The translations under genes and the position numbers were made by a program. From Duganella sacchari (GTDB taxonomy: Bacteria; Pseudomonadota; Gammaproteobacteria; Burkholderiales; Burkholderiaceae_D), in contig NZ_FRCX01000003.1 in NCBI RefSeq assembly GCF_900143065.1, forward strand, positions 496,001 to 560,000: a DNA stretch of 64,000 nucleotides, read 5' to 3'. The notes below the pieces were generated by a model. It was not told where the DNA came from. It was given only the letters and a program-made list of their open reading frames with translations, and searched no databases. Of this stretch, positions 14,347 through 23,874 are shown one piece after another (the stretch's first letter is position 1; the number at the start of each line of letters is the position of its first letter).

Positions 14347-15237
14347 TTATGCGGTGTGGAACAGCGCCAGGCCCTGGGCCAGATCCACTTTCGGCTGCCA
14401 GCCTGGCACGGTGCGGTAGCTTTGCCACGGCACCATCACTTCGCGCTCGCGGTACGGACGGCCGCCCCATTCGATATTCAACGGTTTGCCGCTGACCTGT
14501 GCATATAGCGCGGCGATGTCTTTGAGCGGCAGGGGCTTGCCGCTGGAGACGCCATAGTCTTCCATCGGATTCGCCTGCGCATCCATTTGCTGATACGCCA
14601 GCATGAACGCATCCAGCACATCATCAATGTAGACCAGGTCCACCAGCTGCTCGCCCGGCGACATGCCCAGCGACGTGCCTTCGTTGGCCACGCGCTTGAG
14701 CAGGTTCAGCACCTTGGGCCGCGTATCGCCAGCGCCGTAGGTGTCGAACAGCTTGAGCGTGACCACGCGCAGGCCGGACACTTCGACGTAATAGCGCAGC
14801 AGCGCATTGAAGGCTTGCTTGGTGGCGGCGTATAAACAGACCGGATTGTAGGCAGCATCCTCGTAGTGTTCCCAGGACGTGCCAGTGTTGACCAGCTTGC
14901 GCACGCCGCACACCGACATGGCTTCCACCAGCTGCGTGGAGAACAGCAGGTTGGCGTTGATCAGGCGTTCGATGTCTTCCGGCTTGTGCGCGGCCAGGAA
15001 CAGCGAGGCCAGATGGAACACGGCTTCCGGCGCCGCAGCGCGCATGATCTCGATGAGCTGCAGCGTGCCGCCGTCGTGACGGTGCAGATGCAACTGCGGG
15101 CTGGCAGGCAAGCCTGCGTCAGAAGAGCTTTCGCGCAGCAGGACGTGGACTTCCCAGCCGTCAGCCAGCAGGCGACGGGTCAGCGCAGCGCCGATGAAGC
15201 CCGATGCGCCGGTGACGAGGGCGCGGCGCGCGCTCAT
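14347..15237 (-). CDS. NAD(P)-dependent sugar 4-ketoreductase, abequose-synthase/AscF-like SDR (296 aa)
   Basis: An extended short-chain dehydrogenase with the nucleotide-binding VTGASGFIGAAL at the N terminus and a YAATK catalytic Tyr/Lys pair. The GEQLVDLVYIDDV segment resembles CDP-abequose synthase. Last in the operon with the CDP-glucose-derived pathway, it most likely reduces C4 of a CDP-3,6-dideoxy-4-keto-hexose, giving the final CDP-3,6-dideoxyhexose. Its start overlaps the stop of the epimerase gene (ATGA). Which stereoisomer is made (abequose, paratose or ascarylose) cannot be read from sequence by eye; the neighbouring 5-epimerase-type gene favours ascarylose. Confidence 0.75.
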   Translation of the reverse strand: MSARRALVTGASGFIGAALTRRLLADGWEVHVLLRESSSDAGLPASPQLHLHRHDGGTLQLIEIMRAAAPEAVFHLASLFLAAHKPEDIERLINANLLFSTQLVEAMSVCGVRKLVNTGTSWEHYEDAAYNPVCLYAATKQAFNALLRYYVEVSGLRVVTLKLFDTYGAGDTRPKVLNLLKRVANEGTSLGMSPGEQLVDLVYIDDVLDAFMLAYQQMDAQANPMEDYGVSSGKPLPLKDIAALYAQVSGKPLNIEWGGRPYREREVMVPWQSYRTVPGWQPKVDLAQGLALFHTA

Positions 15238-15800
15238 GCGGCCGCTCCTGCGTTGGCGGCGTAGACGAATGGCGAATCAAACGCCGCCAGCGCCGGGAAG
15301 GTGCCATCGCGCGGCGACATGACCGGATCCTGCACCGGCCAGGCAATGCCGGCCGAATTCCACAGCACGCCGCCGTCGTTATTCGGCGCGTAGGTGGTGG
15401 TGACTTTGTAGACCATCAGCGACTGGTCGCTCAGCGAACAGAATCCGTGCGCCAGGCCGGCAGGCAGATACAGCATATGGCCGTTCTCCGCGCTTAGCTC
15501 CAGCGTGATGTGCTGGCCGTACATCGGCGAACCTTTGCGCAGGTCGAGCGCCACGTCCATCACCGCGCCGTGGGTGCAGTAGACCAGCTTGGCGTGGTCG
15601 TGCGGCGGCGTCTGGAAGTGCAGGCCACGGATCACATTGCGCTGCGAGGTCGAATAGTATTCTTCCCTGAAATCCGTCGCCAGACCGTGCTCGCGGAAGA
15701 TGTCTTCGTGGAAGACCTTGACGAAGCTGCCACGGTCGTCGCGGCGGATGTCGGTGATGATCTGGTAGCAGCCAGGAATGGCGGTAGCAACAATCTTCAT
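15234..15800 (-). CDS. RmlC/AscE-type nucleotide-sugar epimerase (188 aa)
   Basis: A cupin-fold dTDP-4-dehydrorhamnose 3,5-epimerase family protein. It keeps the catalytic His in RGLHFQ and the Tyr-bearing YKVTTTYAPNNDGG segment, and has family-standard length. The start is taken at MKIVATAIPG (15800). In this operon the sugar is CDP-activated and lacks a 3-hydroxyl after RfbH action, so a 5-epimerase role like AscE of the ascarylose pathway is more likely than rhamnose synthesis; no rmlA, rmlB or rmlD is present. The substrate assignment is inference; the family is clear. Confidence 0.82.
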   Translation of the reverse strand: MKIVATAIPGCYQIITDIRRDDRGSFVKVFHEDIFREHGLATDFREEYYSTSQRNVIRGLHFQTPPHDHAKLVYCTHGAVMDVALDLRKGSPMYGQHITLELSAENGHMLYLPAGLAHGFCSLSDQSLMVYKVTTTYAPNNDGGVLWNSAGIAWPVQDPVMSPRDGTFPALAAFDSPFVYAANAGAAA

Positions 15801-15811
15801 GATGGCCTTAC

Positions 15812-16579
15812 TTACAGATTGGGATAATTTTCGCCGAGCAGAACCAGCGGACGCTGGATCACTTTGTCCTGGCCCCATTCCGCAATGCGCTTGGACAGCA
15901 GGAAGGCCTGCAGGCGCTCGCAGCAGAACGCGATGCTGCGGTCGGCATAGCCTTCGCGGTACACATAGTGATGGCGGAAGTAGCGCGAGGCCACCAGCTC
16001 CAGGTCGTGGATGATCTCGACAAACCATTGCACCGGAATGAAGGCCACGGTCGGCGCCGGAATGAAGGCTTTGCCGCTCAGGAAGTTGGCCGCTTCCAGA
16101 TTGGTGATGACGCCGCAATCGATGGCGTCGCCAAAGAACATCAGGATGTCACGGCCCGTGACGCAGGCTTCGTATTGCTGTAGCACGGTGCCGGCCCAGC
16201 CGACCGAAATCGGCACGATGGGTGTCTTGCCGTCGCCGTAAAAATGCTCGGGCTTGACCTTGGCCAGCATGTCCGGGTGGGCGTGGTAGTTGAACTGGTG
16301 CAGAATGCCGATCGGATCGGTCAGCGCAAAGCGGCGGTAGTGGCAGAAGCCGACAAAGCCTTCGGCCTTTTCCGCGATCAGGCGGCGGCGGATTTCAAAC
16401 AGCGCCAGGTATTCGCCCAGATAGCGGTTGCGCAGTGCTTCTTCCGGCGACAGCAGCTGGCTCATGGCCAGGCCTTTTTCCGGCACGTAGTCGCCGGAGC
16501 CGACCATGGTCATGAAGTCCGGCATCTTCCAGTTGAAAGGCGCGTGGGCGATGCAGTAAAAGGGCGGAGTCGGATTCAT
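15812..16579 (-). CDS. DUF4422 glycosyltransferase-like protein (255 aa)
   Basis: The start at MNPTPPFYCIAH shares one base with the upstream stop (TAATG). The sequence holds GFCHYRRFAL at about residues 75-84, the signature of the DUF4422 family, whose members occur in capsule, O-antigen and glycan clusters and are thought to be glycosyltransferases. There are no membrane helices. It is co-transcribed with the CDP-dideoxyhexose genes and may transfer that sugar; the donor is not proven for this family. Confidence 0.7.
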   Translation of the reverse strand: MNPTPPFYCIAHAPFNWKMPDFMTMVGSGDYVPEKGLAMSQLLSPEEALRNRYLGEYLALFEIRRRLIAEKAEGFVGFCHYRRFALTDPIGILHQFNYHAHPDMLAKVKPEHFYGDGKTPIVPISVGWAGTVLQQYEACVTGRDILMFFGDAIDCGVITNLEAANFLSGKAFIPAPTVAFIPVQWFVEIIHDLELVASRYFRHHYVYREGYADRSIAFCCERLQAFLLSKRIAEWGQDKVIQRPLVLLGENYPNL

Positions 16580-17187
16580 TACGCGGGGACGGCTTTGATC
16601 AGGTAGTGAGACGGCAGGGCGGCTTCGATGAGCGCTTCCGCCACGCTGCCGTCGCGCGCGGCTTGCGCGCGCAACGTGGCTTCGACGTCGGCCGGCAGCG
16701 GCGCCGGGTTCAGGAGGATGCCGCTGACGACACGGAAGTTGGCGCCAGTGAACAGCTCCAGGATGTCGGCGATGCCCCAAGCATGGCGCGCTGGCGTGGA
16801 CGAGCCTTCCCAGTGGTCGCGGTTGGCAATGCGGGCAATGATGGCGGCGTCCACCGGCATCACCTTGCGCACCTGCTGCAACACGCGCTGCGGCTGCTGG
16901 TACTGCTCCAGTGTGGTATCGAAATACCAGCCGTCGGCCCATTCCAGCTGCTTGTAGAAGGCGGCGCTGACGGTATCCAGATCGGCCATATACACACGGT
17001 CGGCATAGTCGCGCGCATGTTTTGCGCGTTCCGCATCGGCATCCACCACCATCAGCGAGGTGGCGGGATACAGCTTGCGGTAAGCGCGTGCCAGTTCGCC
17101 GTCGTTGCCGCCTGCCTGCACCAGCAGGCGGGCGTTTTGCTGCAGGATGTCACGGAACGGTGTGATGTATGCAGCGGGGGCGCTCAT
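16579..17187 (-). CDS. Class I SAM-dependent methyltransferase (202 aa)
   Basis: A Rossmann-like SAM-binding segment LLVQAGGNDGELARAY (motif I) is followed by LMVVDADAE, whose acidic residue would bind the ribose. The start MSAPAAY at 17187 lies 7 bp after the rfbH stop; the longer upstream frame overlaps rfbH and is not needed. It probably methylates a sugar in the pathway (O- or C-methylation), given its place between rfbH and a glycosyltransferase-like gene. The match to motif I is looser than usual (QAGGNDGE), so the exact family is uncertain. Confidence 0.6.
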   Translation of the reverse strand: MSAPAAYITPFRDILQQNARLLVQAGGNDGELARAYRKLYPATSLMVVDADAERAKHARDYADRVYMADLDTVSAAFYKQLEWADGWYFDTTLEQYQQPQRVLQQVRKVMPVDAAIIARIANRDHWEGSSTPARHAWGIADILELFTGANFRVVSGILLNPAPLPADVEATLRAQAARDGSVAEALIEAALPSHYLIKAVPA

Positions 17188-17194
17188 GGCAGGC

Positions 17195-18520
17195 TTAGAA
17201 ATTGACACCGAAGAAGGCTTCCAGCTTGTCGACCACGAAGTCCAGCATTTCACGGCTCAGGCCTGGGTAGACGCCGACCCAGAAGGTGTCGTTCATGACG
17301 CGGTCGGTGTTGGTCAGCTCGCCCGAGATGCGGAAGTTACGGCCTTGCATATACGGCTGGCGCACCAGGTTGCCGGCGAACAGCAGCCGGGTGCCGATCT
17401 TGTGCTGGTCCAGATAGGTCAGCAGGTCGACGCGCGCGACGTTGGCTTCCGGCTTCAGCGTCATCGGGAAACCGAACCACGACGGATCGGAGTTCTCGGT
17501 GGCTTCCGGCAGGATCAGGAATTCCTCGCACGACTTCAGGCGGTCTTTGAGGTAGGCGAAATTGTCCTTGCGCGCCTGCACGAAGCCAGGCGCACGGTCG
17601 ATCTGCGCCAGGCCGCAAGCGGCTTGCATGTCGGTGATCTTGAGGTTGTAGCCCAGGTGGCTGTAGGTGTACTTGTGATCGTAGCCGGCTGGCAGCGTAC
17701 CGAAGCACTGGCAGAAGCGCTTGCCGCAGGTGTTATCCTTGCCTGGTGGGCAGTAGCAGTCACGGCCCCAGTCGCGGAACGATTCGGCGATCATTTTCAG
17801 TTCCGGATTGTTGGTGAATACCGCGCCGCCTTCGCCCATGGTGATGTGGTGCGCAGGGTAGAAGGACATGGTGCCGATGTCGCCAAAGGTGCCGACCATC
17901 TTGCCGTTGTAGGTCGAACCCAGCGCGTCGCAGCAGTCTTCGATGAGCCACAGGTTGTACTTCTTGCAGATCGCGGTGATGACGTCCAGGTTGTACGGAT
18001 TGCCCAGCGTGTGGGCCAGCATGATGGCCTTGGTCTTCGGCGAGATCGCCGCTTCCAGCTTGGTCACATCGATGTTGTAGGTGCCCAGTTCGACGTCCAC
18101 AAACACGGGAATCGCGCCGAACTGGATGATCGGGTTGACGGTGGTCGGGAAGCCGGCAGCGACGCCGATCACTTCATCGCCCTGCTGGATCGCGCGCGGA
18201 CCCAGTTTCGGCGAGGTCAGTGCGCTGAACGCGACCAGGTTGGCCGAGGAACCGGAGTTCACGGTGATCAGGAAATCCACGCCGATCAGCTTGGCCAGCT
18301 TGGCTTCGAACTGGTCGTTGAAGCGGCCGGTGGTCAGCCACGCATCCAGCGAGGCTTCGACCATCAGTTCCATTTCCGGTGCGCCCACCACTTTGCCGGC
18401 CGGCGGGATGACGGTCACGCCCGGCTCGAATGGTTTTGGTACGCTGGCCAGCGCGCCGTATTCGGCCACCAGCTTGTTGATCTGCGCGCGGAGTTGTTCC
18501 TTGGTTTGTGCTTCACTCAT
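17195..18520 (-). CDS. rfbH: CDP-4-keto-6-deoxy-D-glucose 3-dehydrase E1 (441 aa)
   Basis: A PMP- and [2Fe-2S]-dependent enzyme that removes the C3 hydroxyl to form 3,6-dideoxy sugars. The fold is DegT/DnrJ aminotransferase-like, but where transaminases have the PLP Lys this protein has His ([11 protein letters not shown], His224/225), the diagnostic change of E1. Cysteines at 197, 255, 257 and 265 reproduce the C-x57-C-x-C-x7-C iron-sulfur motif exactly. It is co-transcribed with rfbG and rfbF. The E3 reductase partner (DdhD/RfbI type) is absent from the window and must be supplied from elsewhere. Confidence 0.95.
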   Translation of the reverse strand: MSEAQTKEQLRAQINKLVAEYGALASVPKPFEPGVTVIPPAGKVVGAPEMELMVEASLDAWLTTGRFNDQFEAKLAKLIGVDFLITVNSGSSANLVAFSALTSPKLGPRAIQQGDEVIGVAAGFPTTVNPIIQFGAIPVFVDVELGTYNIDVTKLEAAISPKTKAIMLAHTLGNPYNLDVITAICKKYNLWLIEDCCDALGSTYNGKMVGTFGDIGTMSFYPAHHITMGEGGAVFTNNPELKMIAESFRDWGRDCYCPPGKDNTCGKRFCQCFGTLPAGYDHKYTYSHLGYNLKITDMQAACGLAQIDRAPGFVQARKDNFAYLKDRLKSCEEFLILPEATENSDPSWFGFPMTLKPEANVARVDLLTYLDQHKIGTRLLFAGNLVRQPYMQGRNFRISGELTNTDRVMNDTFWVGVYPGLSREMLDFVVDKLEAFFGVNF

Positions 18521-18530
18521 GATTGCTGCC

Positions 18531-19607
18531 TTAGATGGGTGCGGTGTTTTGATAGGTGTCGATTTGTGCCAGCGTCAGTGCGCGCATGTCGGCGCCCGAC
18601 ACGTGGGCCTGATGCCAGGCGACGATCATGTCGATCGTGTGTCCCAGGTGCCAGCGCGGCTGCCATTGCAGGCGGCTGCGGGCCTTGGAGCAGTCCAGTT
18701 TGAGATAGTGTGCCTCATGCGGCTGTGGCGCGGCGTCCAGTTCCCACGCGGCGCCATCGCCCCAGCTCTGGCACAGGTGTTCGATGATCCATTCGACGGG
18801 ACGGGCATCGATATCGTGCGGGCCAAAGTTGAAACCTTCGGCAAAGGCCGGGCCGTGCTGGTACAGATGCTCGGCCAGCGTGAGGTAGCCGGACAGCGGT
18901 TCCAGCACGTGCTGCCACGGACGGATGGCGTGCGGGCTGCGGATGCGCACCGGCGTGCCGGCCGCAATCGCGCGCACCATGTCGGGGATCAGGCGGTCTT
19001 CGGCCCAGTCGCCGCCGCCGATCACATTGCCGGCGCGGCCCGAGGCCAGCGCCACGCCATGCTCGGCGTATTTTTCCGGATTGAAGAAGGACGAGCGGTA
19101 GCCAGCCGTCACCAGTTCGGCGCAGGCCTTGCTGTTGCTGTACGGGTCGTAGCCGCCGAAGGCTTCGTTTTCACGGTAGCCCCAGGCCCATTCCTTGTTT
19201 TCGTAGCACTTGTCGCTGGTGACGTTGACTACCGCCTTGATACCGGGCGTGTTGCGCACCGCTTCAAAGAAGTTGACCAGACCCATGACATTGGTCGCGT
19301 AGGTTTCAACCGGGTTGGCATACGAGTAGCGCACCAGCGCCTGCGCTGCCATGTGGATGACGATTTCCGGCCGGGCGTCCTGCATTGCCTTCTGCAAGGC
19401 GGCGCCATCGCGGATGTCGCCGATGATGGACGTCATGCCGCTGCCGACCTTGGCTACGTCAAACAGGCTGGGCTTGCTTGGCGCTTGCAGCGCAAAGCCG
19501 GTTACGTGGGCGCCCAGCTGTTGCAGCCACAGGCTGAGCCAGCTGCCTTTGAATCCCGTATGGCCGGTCAGGAAAACCCGCTTTCCTTGCCAGAACGACG
19601 GCTTCAT
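18531..19607 (-). CDS. rfbG: CDP-glucose 4,6-dehydratase (358 aa)
   Basis: An extended SDR that converts CDP-D-glucose to CDP-4-keto-6-deoxyglucose. The NAD site [13 protein letters not shown] is at residues 12-24, [13 protein letters not shown] follows the central strand, and [12 protein letters not shown] carries the Tyr/Lys pair. [10 protein letters not shown] and TSDKCYEN are typical of RfbG rather than of the dTDP-glucose enzyme. The start MKPSFWQ overlaps the rfbF stop as ATGA; the upstream in-frame Met lies inside rfbF and is rejected. Confidence 0.95.
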   Translation of the reverse strand: MKPSFWQGKRVFLTGHTGFKGSWLSLWLQQLGAHVTGFALQAPSKPSLFDVAKVGSGMTSIIGDIRDGAALQKAMQDARPEIVIHMAAQALVRYSYANPVETYATNVMGLVNFFEAVRNTPGIKAVVNVTSDKCYENKEWAWGYRENEAFGGYDPYSNSKACAELVTAGYRSSFFNPEKYAEHGVALASGRAGNVIGGGDWAEDRLIPDMVRAIAAGTPVRIRSPHAIRPWQHVLEPLSGYLTLAEHLYQHGPAFAEGFNFGPHDIDARPVEWIIEHLCQSWGDGAAWELDAAPQPHEAHYLKLDCSKARSRLQWQPRWHLGHTIDMIVAWHQAHVSGADMRALTLAQIDTYQNTAPI

Positions 19608-20377
19608 GGCCACTTCTTCCACGGCGCCTTGCCGCTGTCCCACAGGTCTTCCAGGTGGACTTTGTCGCGCAGCGTGTCCATCGGCTGCCAGAAGCCGTGG
19701 TGGAAGAAGGCGTCCATCTGGTTGTCCAGGGCCAGCGTTTCCATCGGTTCTTTTTCCCAGATGGTGGCGTCGCCTTCGATGTAGTCGATCACCTTCGGCG
19801 ACAGCACGAAGTAGCCGCCGTTGATCCAGGCGCCGTCGCCGCGCGGTTTTTCCTTGAAGCTCACGATGCGCTGGCCGTCGATGTCGATGGCGCCAAAGCG
19901 GCCTGGCGGCAGCACGGCCGACATGGTGGCCAGCTTACCGTGGGCCTTGTGGAATGCAATCGACGCGGTGATGTCGATGTCGGCCACGCCGTCACCATAG
20001 GTGAAGCAGAAGGCTTCCTCGTTCTTCAGATGTTCGCGCACGCGCTTGAGGCGGCCGCCGGTCATGCTGTCGGCGCCGGTGTCGATGAGCGTGACGCGCC
20101 ATGGTTCGGCGTGGCGCTCGTGCACTTCCATGCTGTTGGCTTGCAGGTCGAACGTGACGTCCGAGGTGTGCAGGAAGTAGTTGGCGAAAAATTCCTTGAT
20201 GACGTAGCCGCGGTAGCCGCAGCAGATCACGAAGTCATTGATGCCATGCGCCGAATAGCTCTTCATGATGTGCCACAGGATCGGCTTGCCGCCGATCTCG
20301 ACCATCGGTTTCGGCTTGACGGTGGTTTCTTCGCTGAGTCGTGTGCCCAGGCCGCCTGCCAAAATCACTGCTTTCAT
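19604..20377 (-). CDS. rfbF: Glucose-1-phosphate cytidylyltransferase (257 aa)
   Basis: It makes CDP-glucose from CTP and glucose 1-phosphate, the entry step to the CDP-3,6-dideoxyhexoses. The N-terminal [18 protein letters not shown] is the nucleotidyltransferase signature, and [19 protein letters not shown] is characteristic of RfbF. The length matches the family. GGAG at 20383-20386 supports the start at 20377. It heads the rfbF-rfbG-rfbH block and lies 129 bp after the first GT41 gene, so it may have its own promoter. Confidence 0.95.
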   Translation of the reverse strand: MKAVILAGGLGTRLSEETTVKPKPMVEIGGKPILWHIMKSYSAHGINDFVICCGYRGYVIKEFFANYFLHTSDVTFDLQANSMEVHERHAEPWRVTLIDTGADSMTGGRLKRVREHLKNEEAFCFTYGDGVADIDITASIAFHKAHGKLATMSAVLPPGRFGAIDIDGQRIVSFKEKPRGDGAWINGGYFVLSPKVIDYIEGDATIWEKEPMETLALDNQMDAFFHHGFWQPMDTLRDKVHLEDLWDSGKAPWKKWP

Positions 20378-20506
20378 GCTGTCTCCGGAATGGTGATGAG
20401 TGTGTTCGCAGACTGCATTGTCAGCCATTGCCGTCGTATTTTAAACGAAAAGAACAATGGTTTTGGCCCCTCTGCCGGGTGGATCGCATTTTCTGCAGGA
20501 AATATT

Positions 20507-23338
20507 TTAGTGGGATGCCAGTAGCATCTGATAACCCTGGCGCAAGGCCTGCTGGATTGCCTCGTTGTGCTGCGGGTCGCCCTCCGCCAACGCGCGGTAG
20601 TGCTGCTGGACCAGTGCGCTGAGCACGTTCAAGCGGCTGGCCAGCAAGGCCTTGAATTTAACGCTGTCCGTGAGGAAGTGCTGGCGGGTGTGGGCCTCAT
20701 ACAACAGATACAGGCGCTCCAGTGCCGGCGCCAGCAATTCCTGCACGGCGCTGGCGCTATCGGCGGCGGCTGGCAGTGGCGGCTGGAAGGTCGATAGCGG
20801 CGCCGGCAGGTAGGCGCATTCGCGCCCGGCCAGCGCGGCCAGCGCGGTGGCAACGCCGGCCAGGTGACGATAACGGCGTCCCTGGTAGTGGCCGAAGGAA
20901 GCGCCCAGCTCGGTACGCCGCAGCAGCAGGCTGGCAGGTTGGCACAGCACGCCGCCAGCGCCGCTTTCACTGGTCAGCAGCACATTGGCCAGCGAGGCGC
21001 CGACTACCGCGGTTTCCGTTGGCAGCAGCGGCGCGCCGGGCAAGGGCGTGCCGTCCGCGCCGACCGGCTGGCGCCAGCACGCCACCAGACCGATGCCGGG
21101 ATAGGTCTGGTAGAAGTGCATCATCCGGCTGAGTTTGTCGGCATGCAGCACGTCGCCTGGCGGGGCGACGGCGATGTAGTCGCCGAGGGCCAGCGTCAGG
21201 CAATGGTCCAGATTGTCTTCGGGATTGAGCGCTGGCGCCCGGTTGTAGCGCAGCTGCGGATGGGCTGCCAGCAGTTTGGCCAGCTTGCGGCGGCGGCTGT
21301 CGCCGGTGCCGCTGTCGCTGACGATGATTTCGCAGCGGCCGTAGTGCTGCTCCAGCGCGCTGCGCACGGTACGGTCCAGCTGCTCTGGGTTGTCCAGGTC
21401 GCCGGTGGGGATGAGGATGCTGACCAGCGGCAGACTGACGTCCGGCTGGCTGGCCGCCGCATCGCGCTGCAATGTGCCGCGCGCGACTTGCAGGTAGAGC
21501 TGTTCCAGGTGGCGCACCAGTGCTGGCGTATCGAACAGCGGCGTACGGTCGCGGTTCTTGGCCAGACGGCGGCGCAGGCGCGCGAGTTCCTGCGGCTTGC
21601 CGGCCAGGCGCACCGCCTTGTCTTCGTAGGCGCGGGCGCTGCGCGTGACCAGCTCCGGCAGGCCGATGGCGTGCAGCAGGCTGCCGCCGAGGCGGGCGGC
21701 GTAGCTGTGGCCGGCATGGGTCAGCACTGGCACGCCGGCCCACAGCGCATCGGCTGCCGCTTCGCCGCCGCTCAAGGGCAGGGTATCGAGGCACAGGTCG
21801 GCCAGTTGCAGGCGCGCGAGGTACGCGCTGTGCGGCGTGCGTGGCGCGAACACCAGCCGCTCGCTGGCGATGCCGTGGCGTAGTGCGGCCACGCGCAGGT
21901 TGTCGCGCACCGGTTCGGTATCGGTGCACAGCCACAACACGCTGTCCGGCACGCGCCGCAGAATGCGCATCCAGGCGGCGAACTGCGCTGGCGTCAGCTT
22001 GCGTGCGCTGTTAAAGCTGCAAAACACAAACGCCGCATCCGGCAGGCCGCAGCTGGCGCGCGTGGGCGCCGGGCCGACGGCGCGGCGGCGGTCGTGGATC
22101 TGCACGCAATCCGGCAAATAAAGCGGCTGCTCGGTCAACGACGGGGTCAGCGCGGGCGGGGCGACAAATGAGTCTGCCAGCAGGTAATCGACGGCGGGCA
22201 TGGCGCTGGTGCCGGGATGGCCCAGCCAGGCGATCTGCACCGGGGCCGGGCGGTGCGCCAGGATGCCGGGACGGCCATCGGCGCCGAGGCCGTGCAGGTC
22301 GACCAGGATGTCGATTTCGTGCGCGCGGATGGTCTGGGCGGCTTGCAGGTCGCTCATCACCGTCAGGCGGATATGGTGATCCAGCTGCAGCGCGATGCGG
22401 GCGCGCAGGCCGCTGCGGTCTTCCTCGTTCCAGCTGAAGCCGTAGATCTCAAACTGCGCGCGCTGGTGCAGGCCGTACAGCTCGGCCGTCAGACGGGCGG
22501 CGGCGTGGTCGCTGAAATCGGCGGACAGATAGCCGATGCGCAGCTTGCGGTGCAGATAACCTTGCTCATCCGCCAACGGCGCGGGCGGCGCAGCGCGGTT
22601 GACGGGATGGCGGGTGGCGGTGGCCAGCTGCCCGGCCGGATCGTCGCTGATGCACAGCATGGAGGCGGCCGAGGCGCTATGGTCCAGGTCCGCCTCGGCC
22701 AGCCCCGGCAGCGGCGCGCAGATCGGCCAGGCGCATTGCTGCTGGCGCAGGCTGATCCACTGGGCGACAATTTCAGGCTGCTTGGGATCGAGCAGCAGGC
22801 TGCGCGCGCAGGCATCTTCGGCTTCCGGATAGTGCTTGCGCAGCGCCGCCACGCGCGCCACGCTGTTGAGCGCCTGGATCTGTTGCGGCCGGCTGGCGGG
22901 ATGGTCGGGGTCGATCTGGGCCAGCGCGGCGCGCCAGGTGGCAAGGGCGGCCTCGTGCTGGCGCAGGCGCTCCTGCAGCGTGCCCAGCGTCATGCGGGCG
23001 TCGATGAAATCGGGTTTGATGGCCAGCGCGGCGCGCAGCGACTGCTCCGCTTCCTGCTGCTCGTCCGCCTGAATCTGCAGCACGCCCAGGTTGTACCAGG
23101 CGGCAAACAGCAGCGGCGATTCGGTACAGTGCAGCCACAGATGATACAGCTCGGCAGCGCGCTGGGTCTGGCCGGCGTGGCCCATGAGTCCGGCCAGTCC
23201 GATCAGCTGCATGATGGGCAGGGCGCCGCGCCTGGCCAGCACAAACGCCACCGTGGCCGCCTGCGAGAGTTCGTTGGCGGCGATGGCGCGGTTCAGTTCC
23301 TGCAGTTGCGATTCATCGCTGGGGCGGCTGGCAGTCAT
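20507..23338 (-). CDS. TPR-GT41 (OGT/SPINDLY-like) protein with degenerate GT2-like C terminus (943 aa)
   Basis: Residues about 15-200 are helical tetratricopeptide-type repeats, which bind protein substrates. Residues about 265-620 match the O-GlcNAc transferase catalytic region: RIGYLSADFSDH with the OGT-like His at 278, EIDILVDLHG, RPAPVQIAWLGHPGTS, and SFNSARK with the UDP-contacting Lys at 447. The usual GxTTxxDxLWAG has become GGEAAADALWAG, losing the two Thr expected near the phosphates, so its activity may be altered. From about 655 a GT2-like fold begins (LVSILIPTGD), but the DXD position reads APPGD, suggesting a degenerate second transferase. There is no signal peptide, so it is cytosolic. 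It leads the CDP-dideoxyhexose operon. The family is clear; the protein target (the giant repeats) is inference. Confidence 0.85.
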   Translation of the reverse strand: MTASRPSDESQLQELNRAIAANELSQAATVAFVLARRGALPIMQLIGLAGLMGHAGQTQRAAELYHLWLHCTESPLLFAAWYNLGVLQIQADEQQEAEQSLRAALAIKPDFIDARMTLGTLQERLRQHEAALATWRAALAQIDPDHPASRPQQIQALNSVARVAALRKHYPEAEDACARSLLLDPKQPEIVAQWISLRQQQCAWPICAPLPGLAEADLDHSASAASMLCISDDPAGQLATATRHPVNRAAPPAPLADEQGYLHRKLRIGYLSADFSDHAAARLTAELYGLHQRAQFEIYGFSWNEEDRSGLRARIALQLDHHIRLTVMSDLQAAQTIRAHEIDILVDLHGLGADGRPGILAHRPAPVQIAWLGHPGTSAMPAVDYLLADSFVAPPALTPSLTEQPLYLPDCVQIHDRRRAVGPAPTRASCGLPDAAFVFCSFNSARKLTPAQFAAWMRILRRVPDSVLWLCTDTEPVRDNLRVAALRHGIASERLVFAPRTPHSAYLARLQLADLCLDTLPLSGGEAAADALWAGVPVLTHAGHSYAARLGGSLLHAIGLPELVTRSARAYEDKAVRLAGKPQELARLRRRLAKNRDRTPLFDTPALVRHLEQLYLQVARGTLQRDAAASQPDVSLPLVSILIPTGDLDNPEQLDRTVRSALEQHYGRCEIIVSDSGTGDSRRRKLAKLLAAHPQLRYNRAPALNPEDNLDHCLTLALGDYIAVAPPGDVLHADKLSRMMHFYQTYPGIGLVACWRQPVGADGTPLPGAPLLPTETAVVGASLANVLLTSESGAGGVLCQPASLLLRRTELGASFGHYQGRRYRHLAGVATALAALAGRECAYLPAPLSTFQPPLPAAADSASAVQELLAPALERLYLLYEAHTRQHFLTDSVKFKALLASRLNVLSALVQQHYRALAEGDPQHNEAIQQALRQGYQMLLASH

Positions 23339-23378
23339 ACTGGTATTGTCGGCTGAATCCGTCTAGGATTCAATCTTC

Positions 23379-23385
23379 GCATACC
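23379..23385 (-). promoter_or_regulatory. GGTATGC motif upstream of first GT41 gene
   Basis: GGTATGC on the minus strand, 40-46 nt before the start at 23338. Similar GGTATG(A/C)TAG motifs occur before the other two GT41 genes and the acyl operon. It may be a -10-type element; no good -35 box is visible. Confidence 0.3.
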
Positions 23386-23402
23386 AAAGTGAGACAGTAT
23401 TG

Positions 23403-23873
23403 ATGAGCAGACCGTTTGAAATTCTGGGCTTGCAGCAGATTGCCGTCGGTGCGGCGTCCAAGGAACCGCTGCGCAAGCTGTGGGTGGACATGCTGGGGCT
23501 GGCGCCATCCGGCCATTTCGTCAGCGAAAAAGAGAACGTGGACGAGGACATCGTGCTGCTTGGCAGCGGGCCATTCCAGGTCGAGGTCGACCTGATGCAG
23601 CCGCTCGACCCGGCGCGTTCGCCGCGCGTGGACCAGCCGGCGCTGAACCATGTCGGCCTGTGGGTGGACAATCTGGCGCTGGCGGTGGAATGGCTGACGG
23701 CGCAAGGCGTACGGTTTGCACCGGGTGGCATCCGCAAGGGCGCGTCGGGCCACGACATCGCGTTTTTGCACCCCAAGGCCAATGAGGCATTTCCCATTGC
23801 CGGGGCCGGGGTACTGATCGAGCTGGTGCAAGCGCCGCCAGAGGTGATTGCCGCATACCGCCGGGGAGTGTGA
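23403..23873 (+). CDS. VOC-fold protein, probable methylmalonyl-CoA epimerase (156 aa)
   Basis: Two glyoxalase/VOC halves. The second has [17 protein letters not shown] and [12 protein letters not shown]...GVLIELVQ, which closely follows methylmalonyl-CoA epimerase (IAFLHPK...GVLIELCQ). The His and Glu metal ligands of that half are present. In the first half the usual ligand His (DHIAI) reads QQIAV, so a metal ligand may have changed. Methylmalonyl-CoA mutase and MeaB lie 6 kb away, which supports the epimerase role. The ATG at 23403 is preferred to the TTG before it. It diverges from the first GT41 gene across 64 bp. Confidence 0.65.
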   Translation: MSRPFEILGLQQIAVGAASKEPLRKLWVDMLGLAPSGHFVSEKENVDEDIVLLGSGPFQVEVDLMQPLDPARSPRVDQPALNHVGLWVDNLALAVEWLTAQGVRFAPGGIRKGASGHDIAFLHPKANEAFPIAGAGVLIELVQAPPEVIAAYRRGV

Positions 23874-23874
23874 G

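Noticed and set aside
15234..15800. Rhamnose synthesis gene rmlC
   Set aside because: The fold fits, but rmlA, rmlB and rmlD are absent and the operon makes a CDP-activated 3-deoxy sugar, so a 5-epimerase role is more likely.
17195..18520. Ordinary DegT sugar transaminase
   Set aside because: The PLP Lys is replaced by His and the four Fe-S cysteines are in place, which marks it as the 3-dehydrase RfbH.
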